A stretch of 64,000 nucleotides of DNA from Patagioenas fasciata (taxonomy: Eukaryota > Chordata > Aves > Columbiformes > Columbidae): contig NC_092541.1 in the NCBI RefSeq assembly GCF_037038585.1, positions 6,372,945 through 6,436,944 of the forward strand, written 5' to 3'. The notes beneath the pieces are model-generated. The model ran no database searches. It was not told the origin of the DNA and saw only the letters and a program-made list of their open reading frames with translations. The position numbers and the translations under genes are program-made. The stretch's first letter is position 1. Every line of letters begins with the position of its first letter. Below, piece after piece: positions 41,356-52,947 of this stretch.

Positions 41356-44300
41356 TTTTTTTTTCTAGAAACTAAGTCTCTGGCCTATAACATTGAAAAC
41401 TGGTTCTGGCAATAAGGACCCACTCTGATTTTGGAAGAAAAGGCATGCAAAAGTATTCTGTGAAAGTGACAAAGGTTCATGAGCAGCCACTTGAAGTCTT
41501 TTTGTTTCCAGACAATAGTTACACAGAAGGGTTGAGCCAGCTCATTCACCTGTGACCTTTACAGAGTGGATTAGATAAGCAGAGTTGCTCCTTCTGGCCC
41601 CCAGAAATCTTTCCTTAACATTGTTGAAAGGAGCAGCAGAAGAGATCATAGTAAATTTCTCCTGCAGTTTAGGTGATACATTAATAAATCAATACGTGAA
41701 TACAAATAGGGTATTTCTTCCTAATAAGAAATTTAAGAAACTGTGATTTCAATTTTTCTTTAATGTGAACACATGCTATAAGCCCAGAATTTATCCAGTT
41801 TTTGTACTAGAGAACTGTTTTGTCCATTGAACACTCGACTATCTTCCTCTATTAAATCACATTTAGTTTTGGCTCAGCTAGGAATCTTTCCCTTTAAATA
41901 TTTGTGAGCAAGGTCTTGGATGGTTTTGGCAGTTTGACTTCCCCAGGTGTAATTACAGAAACAATGATAAACACATATTTTGGGATGGAGAAAAGAATTA
42001 TGTCTCAACTCTGTAAGCGAGGCGGTTTATTCACATTTGCAAATACTGAATCTCTGCACAGAGTTCTTGTACTTTGGATGACTTGGCTGATGCTGGACTA
42101 GGACCTGGCTTCTTTTATCTGAGTTCGTCCAGACACAAGCACTGGAAGTCTCAAGTAGGGTTCAGGTATTAAACGCGAACATCTGGTCTTGCTGTAGACA
42201 TCCTAGCACCCATGCAGAGCTGGCTGATCTCACAAAACCCAAACCTTTTGGAACCTCCATCAGAGGAGAGTTTGTTTTGGAGGGAATGGAGAATGAGATA
42301 GAATTCTGTATGATTCAGGCTGTGTGTTAAACCCGTTCAGGGTATGTGCTGCAACTTGTTTGGAAAAAAAAGGCATAGGTTTCGGTCTGATGTTGTAACA
42401 GGCTTCTACTGCTCTCTCCCTGAAATCAGCCTCTAGAACTGGCTTTCTCTGTAGACTGGTCAGGAATAGCATTCAAATAACTGTTGTTCTTCCACCTGCT
42501 CAATATCCTTCAGCAGAGATTAAATATTAGGCATGGTGGACAGCTCAGAGTATCATTATTTACATCTCAATCTTTCCTGCAAATACAGATCATAAATAGC
42601 AACACAACATTTCCAACACACCCGCCAACTCATTAAGACAGAATAACAGGAAACACAGATCACAGTGCTGTGGTTGTAATAGCTGATATTTACCAAGACT
42701 GCTATCTGCAAACTTTCATAGCAGATGAAAATAGGCAAAGGAACTTATCAGAAAACAGAGTCTAGTACCAGATCAAAGGCAGCAGCCACTCTGAGCAAGA
42801 ATGAGAAATGAGTATTTTGCAAAACAGGTGCTGCTGAGACTGCATGCGAAAAACAGACCTTATTCTTTTATCTGTTCAAGATAAAAGCATTGGAAAGATT
42901 GAAAGGGCAAAAAAACACCCTAAATGACGAGAGGTAGATATTCTTAAGAAAACATAATACTCATTATAAGAGAGAAGCAGAACAGCTCGATAATTCCTTC
43001 TCTTCTTTTTTGTACTCACGTACTCCACGACAATTATGTACCGTGGTTCATCTGTATTTTATACAGGGATGTACCATCACACATTTTACCTGCTCCTGTC
43101 TTTCTCTCCCCTAGCAAATGGTCACTGAAATCTATTTCCATAACAATAACTGGGAGTATGGGAGGTGGAGAGTGGGGTTGAGAGAATCAGAGCACACATT
43201 ACAGCATATTCTGCATAGCTGGGAAAGAGGCAATCTCATCATTTTTTTCAAAGCCAGGGCAGGATGAATTGTAACTCAGGAGAAGGGCCAGAGATTGAAT
43301 TATTAGGCTTTTGAGGATGAGGTTTTTTTTCTGAGATCATACTAACAAATAAGTATGGCTACTTCTCCAAGATGCTGACAAATGGCATTTAAACAGATGA
43401 AAAGCATTTCTCTCTGTGATAGAATTATGGCATGTACTTGGATATAACTTTGAAATTGTTTCTAAAAGTCAAGATTTAATTCAAACTTCCCCCGCGGGAA
43501 GAAATTAAAACTTCATGTGGGAGCTAAGCTGTCTTGAGTATTTCTACAATATTTATCAATGTGGTGTGTGCACAGAGACAAAGCAAATTTTAATCTAAAC
43601 TGTCAACCATACATGATAACACTTTGTCCGTTTATAAATGTGAACTGAAGCTCTGGTTCAAACCTGTGATTGTGAAGTCCAATAGAAAATGCAGCCAGAA
43701 AGTTGCTGAGAGCCCCAAGTCTGCGTCTTGGCTACAGTATGGCTGTAATGATATTTCATCTGTTCATCATCAGAGTACTGCTACCACCACAACATTTTAC
43801 TGACACATGAAGAAAGATTTAGGAAAGTATCTTCTCAAAGAATTAGGCTTCAAGACCTGGGCAAAATGAAATGTATGCTTAGAGTACAAGTTTACAAAGC
43901 TAAATGTGCAAAAAGAAGAGTTTAACCACAGGTAGTGTTTTGATATGTGTGGAAAATTCTGATCTAACTGACTCACTAGCAGAATTTGAAGCAAGAAAAC
44001 AGAAATAAACTCCAGGTGTCTTATATCTGCAGCCTTCTGTTCCAAAAACCCCTCTTCTAGAGGGCAACATTTAGTAAAAAAATCTAGCACTGCACTGTCA
44101 GGTGGTGGAAAATAATGAAACATTTGTTTCATCTTTCTTTCTTTCCATAAATGCAACCAGATGTTCCTACTTTGCAGTGGCTTTAACTACACTTTTGCAG
44201 CTCCTGGGCTGCTCAGTTGTCTCCAGACACGCTATGTCTCGTAGCAGTGAAGCAAGAAGGTGCCCTCTCCACCTGTTATACACATTCCTGAATGTATTCA

Positions 44301-44375
44301 GGCCAAGAGCCAGAAGGAATCTCAGCCTGCAGAGTGGAGTTGAATGAGTTGTTACAGAGAGGAATGGACATCTAA

Positions 44376-44600
44376 CCTGTTTACCCAAAAATAAGACAGG
44401 GTCTTTATTATTTTTTTCTCCAAAAGATGCCATTTTGTTTACATGTATAGCTTCCTGGACACTATTTAAATTGAATTTTTAATGAATTGTTACTAAGGTT
44501 TTTTTTTGGAGTAGGGTTTATATTTCGAGCATCCTCAAAAATCCTGAAAAATCATGCTAGTGATTATTTTCGGGATAGGTCTTATTTTCAGGTTAACAGG
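44376..44600. mobile_element. MITE-like element with 22-bp terminal inverted repeats
   Basis: The left end (44376-44397) and the reverse complement of the right end (44579-44600) match at 19 of 22 bases, around CCTGTTnACCnnAAAATAAG. The 225-bp body is AT-rich with no coding capacity. No clear target duplication flanks it. Probably an old non-autonomous DNA transposon; family not identified. Confidence 0.5.
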
Positions 44601-44798
44601 GTAGGGTGTGGATGCCTACATGAGTACATTTGGGATGCTCTAGAGATTCTGCCTGACTGCTCTCTGTGTCTCTCACAAACATAAATCAATACAAGTCTCT
44701 TGTAGTTCGTGCATCTTCTGCTGTAGATGCCTTGGTTCTCTAAAGGTCCTAACACAAGATGCCTTTGCTCAGGCCACTTCCCAATCTCCTTCTCTGCA

Positions 44799-44936
44799 GA
44801 CATTCAAACCCGCCTGGACCCCTTCCTGTGGAACCTCAGCTGGGTGTTCCTGCTCCATGGGGGGATTGCACTGGATGAGCTTTCCAGGGCCCTTCCAACC
44901 CCTGACATTCTGATTCTGTGTGATGCTGTGAATCAT
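44799..44936 (+). mobile_element. CR1 3' end fragment
   Basis: CATTCAAACCCGCCTGGACC through TTCCAACCCCTGACATTCTG is a CR1 3' end. It ends about 90 bp before TRAC exon 1. Confidence 0.85.
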
Positions 44937-45026
44937 GGAAAAACCTCAATGCCGAAGAGTCTGTATGTTAAGATTGAACAAACTGTGACTGTGTATTCTC
45001 ATCTAATGTCTTTTCTCCATTTTCAG

Positions 45027-45290
45027 ATGTTACTCCATCTCCTTCAGTCTACAGGCTGGTCTCTAAAGATGATGAGGATTTGGAAATGTGCCTTATCACA
45101 GATTATTCCCCAGAAAAGCTTACTCTTAACCAGGCTGTGGGTGAGACAAATGCAATTGTGGAGGTGGCAACATCTGAGAACAAACAAGAAGCAAGCTACC
45201 TGTCAACCTACTGGGCCAAGAAAGATGAAATGCAGTGTTCTGCAAATCATGACGGCTTTGGAGAACTGGAGGGCGAGGATCCTGAAAGCG
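45027..45290 (+). CDS. TRAC: TRAC exon 1, Ig domain
   Basis: 264 bp. The acceptor TTTTCAG ends at 45026; the exon starts two bases into a codon and matches the one base left by each J. Intradomain cysteines lie in EMCLITD and MQCSAN, 49 residues apart. Donor GTAATG at 45291. Confidence 0.95.
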
Positions 45291-47524
45291 GTAATGGCTT
45301 TGTCGGATGTTTGTAAAGGGCTAGAGGTACTTTGGTCTCTGTGCTATCAGTATGAGCAGGCCCTGATCACATCTCCCAACCTTGCAAGTATTGCTGATTA
45401 TGCTCCCACGCTCCAGAGGAATTTTGTCTTGTTGACTCTGTTTTCTTTTGCCTTCCTCTTTTGTGGGAACAAGATTAAGGTTCAGTAGACTGGTACAGTC
45501 ATAGCAGAGAGACCTTAAAATCACATCATGGGAGATATAAAGCTTGAAATTCCTTTGTCTGATAGGACACAAGTTTAATTACATCATATTTTATGCTTGC
45601 CCTTAAAACAGCATAAAAGAGTCCAACCCAGCCCTTCTAAGTAGGGACATCTTTATGAATTTGTGAAGAAGTACATTTCTGTTACTAACTAAATTTGTTG
45701 CTATTATCTTCAGGTGTCAGCGCTGTCTGTGTTACGGGGATATCTCTACACTTCAGGACAGGTATGTACACAGCATTCTAGGAGTTTAAGTTTGGCCTGA
45801 CTAAAGGAAGTGTCTTCCGAATTTTTGGTAATGTTCCCTGTTTGCAGAGTTCCTGTTGGAGCAAAAAGCTCAGACTGGAAATTTCCAAAAGGGCCCCACA
45901 GGGTTTAAACATCAAGGCTGGAAGTCATTGGGTTAATGTAGTCTAGATTTGAGCTGGTAATTTTATGAGATCTCAACCTACATGCTCTTGCTAGGATTAG
46001 CCAGCCAACCACTCCCCATCACATAATGATTCAAGGTACTGATATGAGTCAGCCTTACTGGATGTCTGTCTGCATTTCAGACTTCAAAAGAGTTGTTTTT
46101 TATTTTTGGGTGTGCAAACACCTAATGAACCAAAAGATAAGCAGGTGGTTTCTGCAGCATGTGCTCAGAAGCAGGTCTGCACAATGGTGCATCTGAGCAA
46201 GCTTTGCTTCAGCTCGTGGCTGTGGGACTACGCGAGCCATCGCTGGACACCAAGCGATTGCTGTTCTGCTCCTTGGGAGGAGCTGAGCCTGCCTCTGCAC
46301 TTGCCCTGTTTGCAGAATAGCTGTATTTCTGCAAACATGCAGCCTTGCTGAAAGGAAACTGGTTAGCCAAATGTTTCCAAACCGCCACTTCAGATAAATA
46401 CTTATCAGTAAACCTGGCTGATTTGAGCAGTCATTTCAGAGAGAGGTTTTCAAAGACAAAAAATGACTTTTTGATGGTAGCTCCCTGTTTCCCCAATATA
46501 GACCAATTTATTTTCGAATGAAAATGGCTTTGTAACTTAAGGCTTTGTGTACTTTGAACAAAACTTAACTTGTTATCCCCTTTCCCATCTTATAAAATTT
46601 TAGGGAGGGGGAAGAAGGATGCCTCCAGCATCCTGGGTTCATAATACACCTGATTTAGAAACAGTTAGATGATTAGCAGGCTTGCATATCGGATAATTAA
46701 GTGGTTATTGAATGAAAACCCAGCCCTTGAAACACCAACTGAAAGAAATGAAAGTCTCTCAGTGAGATAGTGCTGCTCACTGGCTCGGTAGCTGCCTGAC
46801 GGCCACCCAAGGTGAAACAGACTCATTGAGAAGTGCTTTTAAGTTTGTCTGGATGTGAGGACGTCTCAGTGCTCTTGTGACTGTAATTCTCTGTTACTTT
46901 TACAGATGAAAACCTGAACATGCTGTCTTTATCACAGCTGGGCCTGAAAATAGTTTTAATGAAAGGAGTAATTTTTAATGTGCTGATGACAATGCTTATG
47001 TGGAAAAAAAAGTGAGTATGCATAGGGGGTGGTAAGGCCTCTGACAGAAAACATCTGGATCAGTTAGTTAGTTATGAATGTTCCTTCTCTCTGTAATAAC
47101 TGTTTATGCAGTCTATCTATACACCTTTTGTCTACCAACAGTAAAATCCCTCCACTCCTTTGGCCATATAATTATTTTCACCCACCCCTCAATCTATTTA
47201 CTTTTCCTTATCAACTTGCAAATTTAACTTTTTCCTTCCTTCTAAACATCTCTCCGTTCTAGTTCTACATCCGTCCCTTCCTTTGTCTGCATTCATCCAT
47301 CAGATTCATCCATGACTGGTCTCCAGATGGGAAAGTTTGATACTCATTGACTTCAAGACCTCGACCCTAATATATTAGTTTTGGCCAGTGTCTCTCTCTC
47401 CTCTTTCTCTTGCTTAGGAACTTCAGGTCTACAACTGTATAGCTGTGGCTGTATCACAAATAATGATCTAACATACCTTTATTGTTGTTACAGGAATGAA
47501 AGTAACCAGATGGTGCAGTCTTGA
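45027..47524 (+). CDS. TRAC: T-cell receptor alpha constant region (four exons)
   Basis: Constant part of the TCR alpha chain, joined to VJ by splicing; pairs with the beta chain and CD3 in the T-cell membrane. Coding exons: 45027-45290, 45714-45761, 46906-47011, 47494-47524, all with GT/AG borders in the same phase (one base carried over at the first two joins, two at the last). Domain order: one Ig C domain with Cys22 and Cys71 (numbered from the joint codon) and Trp63 (TYW), a 16-residue hinge exon with the interchain Cys, then a transmembrane helix with two Lys (LGLKIVLMK). The Ig part reads PSPSVYRLVSKDD and ITDYSPEKL, close to chicken C-alpha. No N-x-S/T sequon occurs in the extracellular part. 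J segments supply the upstream exon. Confidence 0.95.
45291..45713 (+). other. TRAC intron 1
   Basis: Nothing recognised beyond the splice sites. Confidence 0.8.
45714..45761 (+). CDS. TRAC: TRAC exon 2, hinge with interchain Cys
   Basis: 48 bp encoding VSAVCVTGISLHFRT after the shared codon. The single Cys is the expected disulfide partner of the beta chain. Acceptor TCTTCAG before 45714, donor GTATGT at 45762. Confidence 0.88.
45762..46905 (+). other. TRAC intron 2
   Basis: 1.1 kb with no repeat or exon recognised. Confidence 0.8.
46906..47011 (+). CDS. TRAC: TRAC exon 3, connecting peptide and transmembrane helix
   Basis: Encodes ENLNMLSLSQLGLKIVLMK and a hydrophobic run ending in MLMW followed by Lys residues. 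Two intramembrane Lys replace the Arg/Lys pair usual for alpha chains. Donor GTGAGT at 47012 overlaps an AAG TGA stop: unspliced, the protein would end right after the Lys run. Confidence 0.9.
47012..47493 (+). other. TRAC intron 3
   Basis: CT-rich in its middle part; no feature recognised. Confidence 0.65.
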
Positions 47525-48430
47525 AGTACCAAAAAAATCTGCTGACGAATGTTTACCAGAGCATCACGTGCAAGAGGGATTCCTGCTCAGGGAACGTCAC
47601 CTGCTGTTCCTGTACATCGCATCAACCATTATAGTCTGCATTGCTTTATTTGTGTTGTTATTAATAAGCTTAAAATTCTCAGCATATTGCTCCCTCACAT
47701 GCCCGATCAATTTAGCATGACAATGCCGTTCTTGCATGAAGCATAGTTTGCTATAACTATAAATTGCCAAAGGTCACAATTACTTGTGTTAAATTGACAC
47801 ACAATTTCTGCTTGGGGCAGTGTTGTTGAAAACTGCAAGCTAAATATCACTTGAACATGAACTTTTCGTATTTTGATAGCTTTCAGGTCTGCACACCTTA
47901 GAGTGCACCCCACAGACACCATTTCAGTTGCAAATGAAATGCACTGAAAAGAGTCTTATTCAGGGTGCTATGCACCATGTCCTGCTGCCTTTTGCTACAC
48001 CAGAGCAAGGTATTTTTTTCCCCTAGAAGATACACTGCTAGGTCTCCCGGAAGTCCTGAATTCAGTGAAATTCTCAATTATCATAGAAGAAAATAATGAC
48101 TTTTACTATTTTTTTAAGTCTATCTGGCCTTAGCAGTTTAAGATTTGCATTTGCATTTTGTAAAGTTACTAACTACTTTTGCTCTTTTTTTAAGTTCTTA
48201 CAATGTTAGAATTCCCAATTTCTTTTTTTAATCATGCCACAAAACTATACTGAAATATTTACCTGTCCACGTGTGCACTTCTCGGAAACAGTGGATGCAT
48301 GTGAAACTCATAGGCTGCTAATTCTTGAATTGTACGGGCAACCAGCCACTCTGATGTCTTGGCATTTCTTTAGCCAGCTTTGGCTGCTATTAAACAATTC
48401 TTATTAAAAATAAGAAACTTGTTTGTCTTT
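47494..48430 (+). other. TRAC: TRAC exon 4: tail codons and 3'UTR
   Basis: Follows acceptor TTGTTACAG. If spliced from 47011 it adds a short tail (NESNQMVQS) and a TGA at 47522-47524; otherwise it is wholly 3'UTR as in mammals. ATTAAA hexamers at 48389 and 48403 are followed by a TG-rich stretch near 48420, a plausible poly(A) site. Confidence 0.7.
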
Positions 48431-48636
48431 TGTACCTGGCATTTGAGGAGCTTAATTTACTTTTCAGATGAGCTTTAGGAACGGGCTTGGCCTTTGGGGT
48501 GGAGAACAGACGAGGTGTCTGGACTCCCCTCTCCAGACTGACTTGTCCATCAGGTGCTTTTTGCAGTCACTGCCTGGATTCACCACAGAGAAAGAGACAT
48601 GAACTCCCTTTCCGGGACATCCTTGCTCTGTCCGGG

Positions 48637-49267
48637 TGTCGGCGGTTGATTGCGGGGTGACAATAAACCATGGCAGATACATTGTTAAACTCCTCTTCCT
48701 CCCCTCTCCCACGTCAGCCCCTCCCTCTCCCCCTTCCCACTCAGGACAGGCGATCGGGAGGGAAAGAAGCACAGAGAGAAGAGAGTTGGAAAAAATAAAA
48801 ATGTTTTACTAATGCTACTGATAAAATAGAGAAAATAATACAAAATATACAAAACCAATCTTGAAAATCCCAGCAACTGCAGAACTGGCACCCGAAGTCC
48901 TGGACTGGACTCTGCAGCCAACTGGAGCTGGATTCAGTCTGTCACTGGCCTCAGCTCGCAGGGACGACTCGCAAGGTCCTCTCCTAATGTCGGCCATAAG
49001 GAAAACGGACCAGATCCTTATGATCTCCCACTTTTATAGGAAGTATCACATGAATGGGATGGTATACTCGGTCAGTTTTTGGTTCACCTCCTGCTTGCAC
49101 ACCTCAGGAGATATACACACATCCTTATCGGTCCAGTGACCTCGCGTACCATTGCTATGTCTACCAAAACATGTATCTGGCTTTCAGGAAAGCACAGTTA
49201 GTAAGAAGACTTTAGCTGACAGGGAAATTCACTAAAAGAGAAACTTTTTTTTAACAAAACCAGGACA
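48637..49267 (-). mobile_element. Solo LTR of an avian endogenous retrovirus
   Basis: 631-bp element with TGTC...GACA ends. On the minus strand it starts TGTCCTGGTTT and ends in a GACA, the layout of a widespread bird ERV LTR: a TATA-like stretch in the middle and A/T-rich plus pyrimidine-rich 3' part. Flanks CCGGG and CTGGG may be an imperfect 5-bp target duplication. No internal viral region adjoins. Family assignment is from general resemblance only. Confidence 0.6.
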
Positions 49268-49903
49268 CTGGGTGGGGACCACGTGTCTGGCTCGGAGGCA
49301 AGTGGAGGAGAGCACATCTCCTTCAAGACTAGACGCTGTTATGTGAAGATAATGGTGAATTACGACTCGCCCACAATGAGAGGACAAGGCAGTGGCCCAG
49401 GTTCTTGAAGGTCTTACTGCTATGGGGAATGTACCAGCCTGACGTGTCCTACCTCTAAATGTCCCCCACTCCCAAGTGTCACTGAGAACAAAGTACCTAC
49501 TTGGCATTAATGGTATGGACTGACAGGCCTGTGTCTCCAGGTTCACTCTGTCACTGGCAAGACTGGAAAGGAAATTTTCTCCTTTTGTGACATGAGTTTC
49601 TCCATCTTCTTGTGAAGTACCGGAGGTTCCTCTGGAGGGAGAAACAAGTGGGGAGCTCTGAGTCAAACACACTCTCCCTGTAAAGCTTGAACCTTGCTTG
49701 TACCTCCTCACACCAGTGCCCAAACTAAGTGGTGTGAAAGCCTCAGCAGAGCGGTGGAGTGATTTCCTCTCACGGGATATTTCTCACCATGCTGGATTCA
49801 CAGCTATTGCAAGGAACTCTGATTTTGGAAAGGCTTATGCTTCAAACCCTGTTAGGCAAAAGCTCTGGTACTTCATGTGGGAGAGGGTCTGCGTGAGAAG
49901 ATG

Positions 49904-50150
49904 ATCATAGAACCATTTTGGTTGGAAGAGACCCTTAAGAGCATTGAGTCCAAGCATAACCTAAATCTAGCACTAAATGATATCTCTAAGAGCCACATCT
50001 ACATGTCTTTTAAACACCTCCGGGGATGGTGACTCCACCACTTCCCTGGGCAGCCCATTCCACTGCTTCACAAGCCTTTCCATGAAGAAATGTTTCCTAA
50101 TATCCAATCTGAACCTGATGCCAGCATCCCTGCTACAGGATCTGACTTCA
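49904..50150 (-). mobile_element. CR1 3' end fragment
   Basis: ATCATAGAACCATTTTGGTT to a CCTAATATCCAATCTGAACC stretch is the reverse complement of a CR1 3' end. Upper boundary uncertain. Confidence 0.85.
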
Positions 50151-50284
50151 TAGTGCTGAGCAGCAACAACACAGTCTCCCTGGTCTCCTGCCACGGTGCT
50201 GCCACCCGACCATGTAGCAGGTGCCCTGCACTCATTTACCTTTAGCATCGCTTTTATAAATAATCATACATCTTAAATCCTTTG

Positions 50285-50620
50285 TGTTGCACTTCAAACC
50301 CACTCCTAGATGTATGGTCAAGGTGTACAGTGTGCTGCCTCTGTTTCCACGTCAGTTTTTCCTCCTCCAGGTTAAAGGACCCCAGTGATAAGATTTCCTG
50401 AGTGAGGGGATGCGTACAGATAAGGTAAAATGCTTTGAGTAAAGTGATTTCCAAAACACTGAATTTGTAGCTCTAGTTTGAAGATACTTTCAGATATCAG
50501 GCTTTCAATCTCCCACCACCACAATGTAACCTCCCCCCACCACAATGGAACCTCCCCCCCACCATCACCACTTTGTGTTTTCTTGTTTATTTCGAGAGAG
50601 AAAAACCACAGAGCAAAGCA
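50285..50620 (+). promoter_or_regulatory. Possible TCR-alpha enhancer region (weak)
   Basis: About 2.8 kb downstream of TRAC exon 4. Non-repetitive DNA with a CRE-like CACGTCAG (50347), two GATA motifs (GATAAG near 50387, AGATAAGG near 50415), a TCF-like CTTTGAG near 50432 and a Runx-type AACCACAG near 50605. Mammalian E-alpha uses CRE, TCF, Runx and Ets sites, but this arrangement is not the mammalian one. Hypothesis only. Confidence 0.2.
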
Positions 50621-51565
50621 AAGGCAGGAAATAACACAGTGGGAGAGGATGTGGAATGGGCCTCATGGCCCAGGTGGGACAGGAAGAGGACACACCATCA
50701 GTTCCATTGCGTCATGGTTGAGATCTGGGTCACCTTTTGGTGCTCCTCTACACCCAACCACAGAAACCACTTCCCTTGGAAAGTGGGGCACAAAACAGGG
50801 GGTGGGGGAGCAGGGCTGGTGTGGCTCATGGCAGGGAGGAGAAACATGTGGAGAGGAACAGCAGCCGTTAGACCACAAGCCAAAGTCAAATGAGGTGAAG
50901 GCATCCTCCCTTCCTGCCCCCTCACCACAGCCTGCTCTTGGGTCTGGGGAGTTGTTTTGGGTACAGCAGAAACAATTGAGCTATGTATAGCATAGGCAGG
51001 GGAAAGCAGGGGAAAATATGTTATAAAGTGTGGTGGGTAGTGGGGAGACATCTCAGAAGTGTGTAAGATTTCTGAATGTGCTGATAGGCGTCTGCACCCT
51101 GTTACACAGGCAGTGAATCTGAGCTGAGATCATTTCTCCTGACCTGAGAGATAAAGGAGGAAGGGGGAACAGACCAGAGAGTCCTCTCACATTGGCAGGG
51201 AAGAAGTTGCCATGGTCCATCTCTAGTACCCATTCCCCTATGACAGCTCCTGCCCCCAATACCTGCCTATAGGAAGGAGATGAATTTGAATTTGCATCTT
51301 TTCTATGGGTTTTGTTGGAGAAAACAATGTGCCTGACATCTGTCACCTCCCACTAAACATGGCTCTGTACATGAAACAACCTCTCCTTGTCCTCTTCTGC
51401 AGTGTGGACAGGGACAAGAGCATGGTCTTTATTAGGTGCAGAGCTTGAAGATATTTACAGACTTGCTGAAGCTTCTTTGGATGTGGTGTAGCTCTAATAG
51501 GACCTCAATTCTAGTTCTAATTTTGTGGAAATTGAGGCATTGCAAGCTGTTAAAAATCAGGGGAA

Positions 51566-51684
51566 AAAATAAATAAAATTAAAATAAATAAAATAAAATA
51601 AAATAAAATAAAATTAAATTAAATTAAATTAAATTAAATTAAATTAAATTAAATTAAAATATAAAATAAAATAAAGTAAAATAG
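51566..51684 (+). repeat. AAATA/AAATT pentanucleotide tract
   Basis: About 120 bp of AAAAT and AAATT units with two phases. It stands next to the CpG island at 51690. Confidence 0.9.
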
Positions 51685-51689
51685 GCCAC

Positions 51690-51960
51690 AGAAGATCCCC
51701 GGTTTCTGCTTCTCCGCGGGCTCTCCCGCAGTTCTCAGGAGCGGCCACACGAGGTCGCACCCGCAGGACCCGTCACCGCGGCCACGGGGCGGCGCCCGCG
51801 GCCGGAGCAGCAGCGGCTGCGGGCCGGGGGACGCGGAGCTGCCGCTGTGACCGCGCGGGGCTCGGACACGGCCCTTCGCGTGGGAAGAGAGACCGACCGG
51901 TCATGTCCAGCCCCCGCCCGCTCCCCAGCAGTGGCAAAGCTGGTACCACAGCAAACAAAC
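51690..51960. promoter_or_regulatory. Unassigned CpG island between TRAC and DAD1
   Basis: GC-rich and dense in CG dinucleotides, in sharp contrast to its surroundings. No ORF with recognisable homology and no splice-linked exon. Could be a promoter of an unannotated or noncoding transcript, or an insulator. Confidence 0.5.
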
Positions 51961-51990
51961 CCCTCTGAATGCCTGGGGCTGGAGGGCGGT

Positions 51991-52228
51991 AGAATCACAG
52001 AACGTCCTGAGCTGGAGGGACCCACAGAATGATGGATTCCAACTCCTGTCCCTGCACAGGACACCCCACAGGTCACATTGTGTGTCTGAGAACGTCGTGC
52101 AGTCTCTTCTTGAACACTGTCAGGTTGGGGCTGTGACACCTCCCCGGGAGCCTGTCCAGTGTCCAGCACCTCTGGGTGAAGAACCTTTTCCTCATGCCCA
52201 ACCTGATCAACCCCTGGAAAAACTCAAA
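51991..52228 (-). mobile_element. CR1 3' end fragment
   Basis: AGAATCACAGAACGTCCTGA to a TTCCTCATGCCCAACCTGAT stretch is a CR1 3' end in reverse orientation, same subfamily as the end of the copy at 30309. Confidence 0.85.
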
Positions 52229-52229
52229 T

Positions 52230-52947
52230 CACTGGATTCAGAGTCCAGAGTGCTCAGAGCCGACATCAATTCTCTGTCCCCACAACAGACTCAACAGCAG
52301 CCCCTGTGAGACAGCAGAGACCCTACTCACCCATTGTACGCAAGAGACTAAGGAGCCCCAGGTTTCACACCTTTATAGGTTTAATGGCTGCATCATGGCT
52401 GGAGATGCTAAAAGGACAAAGCCAGTAAACAAGATTCGTAATCTAGTGCTGAGGTTGAAGCCATCAGACCCATGTTTTAACTCCTGAGTGCCAGCAGCAG
52501 ACGAGCATTGCTTTATCATGTAGCCCGAGCAAACATTTTATCTACTCAGTTTCAGCTGCAGAACAAATTAGACAAGTAGGACCAATACAAGGATGGAGCC
52601 TCGTGCCATGAAGTCACCCAGGTAAATTCTGCAGCCAACAGTGTGGAGGGGCTAGCAGGGGTTAATATCTCATGCTGTGCCCATGGTCAGATGATCACAG
52701 GGCTCTCATTTTCTATCAGGACAAAGGAGCATTTGACCTCAATGCAGGAGTTGGTGGCCAAGGGCCAAAGCCACCGAGTTCAGGCATTTCACAGCACTCT
52801 AGAGGGGGAAGGGTCTGAGGTGTGACCTTCTCCGTGGACCCAGAGTAGCTCAAGTGCAGCTCTGAGGCACTGACACAGCTCAGCAGCCCCATCCAACATC
52901 CTTGGCTTTCCCAGCACATCAAACTGAAGCTCACACTGCAGGGAATG
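52230..52947. other. Intergenic stretch between two CR1 copies
   Basis: No gene, RNA or repeat recognised. Confidence 0.6.

Larger units (their letters stand above)
40457..45026 (+). other. J73-TRAC intron
   Basis: The 4.57-kb intron that every rearranged alpha transcript removes, ending in the acceptor TTTTCAG at 45020-45026. It contains CR1 pieces at 41290 and 44799 and an inverted-repeat element at 44376. I see no J and no further exon. Confidence 0.8.

Noticed and set aside
41483-41530. GTCTTTTTGT followed by CAGACAATAG as a possible RSS
   Set aside because: Heptamer does not fit and no J core follows.
41926-41947. FGSLTSP stretch followed by GT, resembling a J end
   Set aside because: The core lacks G-T-x-L, and the upstream nonamer-like and heptamer-like bases are too weak.
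44727-45488. 253-residue open frame on the + strand
   Set aside because: It runs across a CR1 end and TRAC exon 1 in the wrong frame; the real exon 1 uses another frame with proper splice sites.
50505-50575. ACCACC/CCCCCC-rich short repeat
   Set aside because: Too short and irregular to call an element; treated as simple low-complexity DNA.
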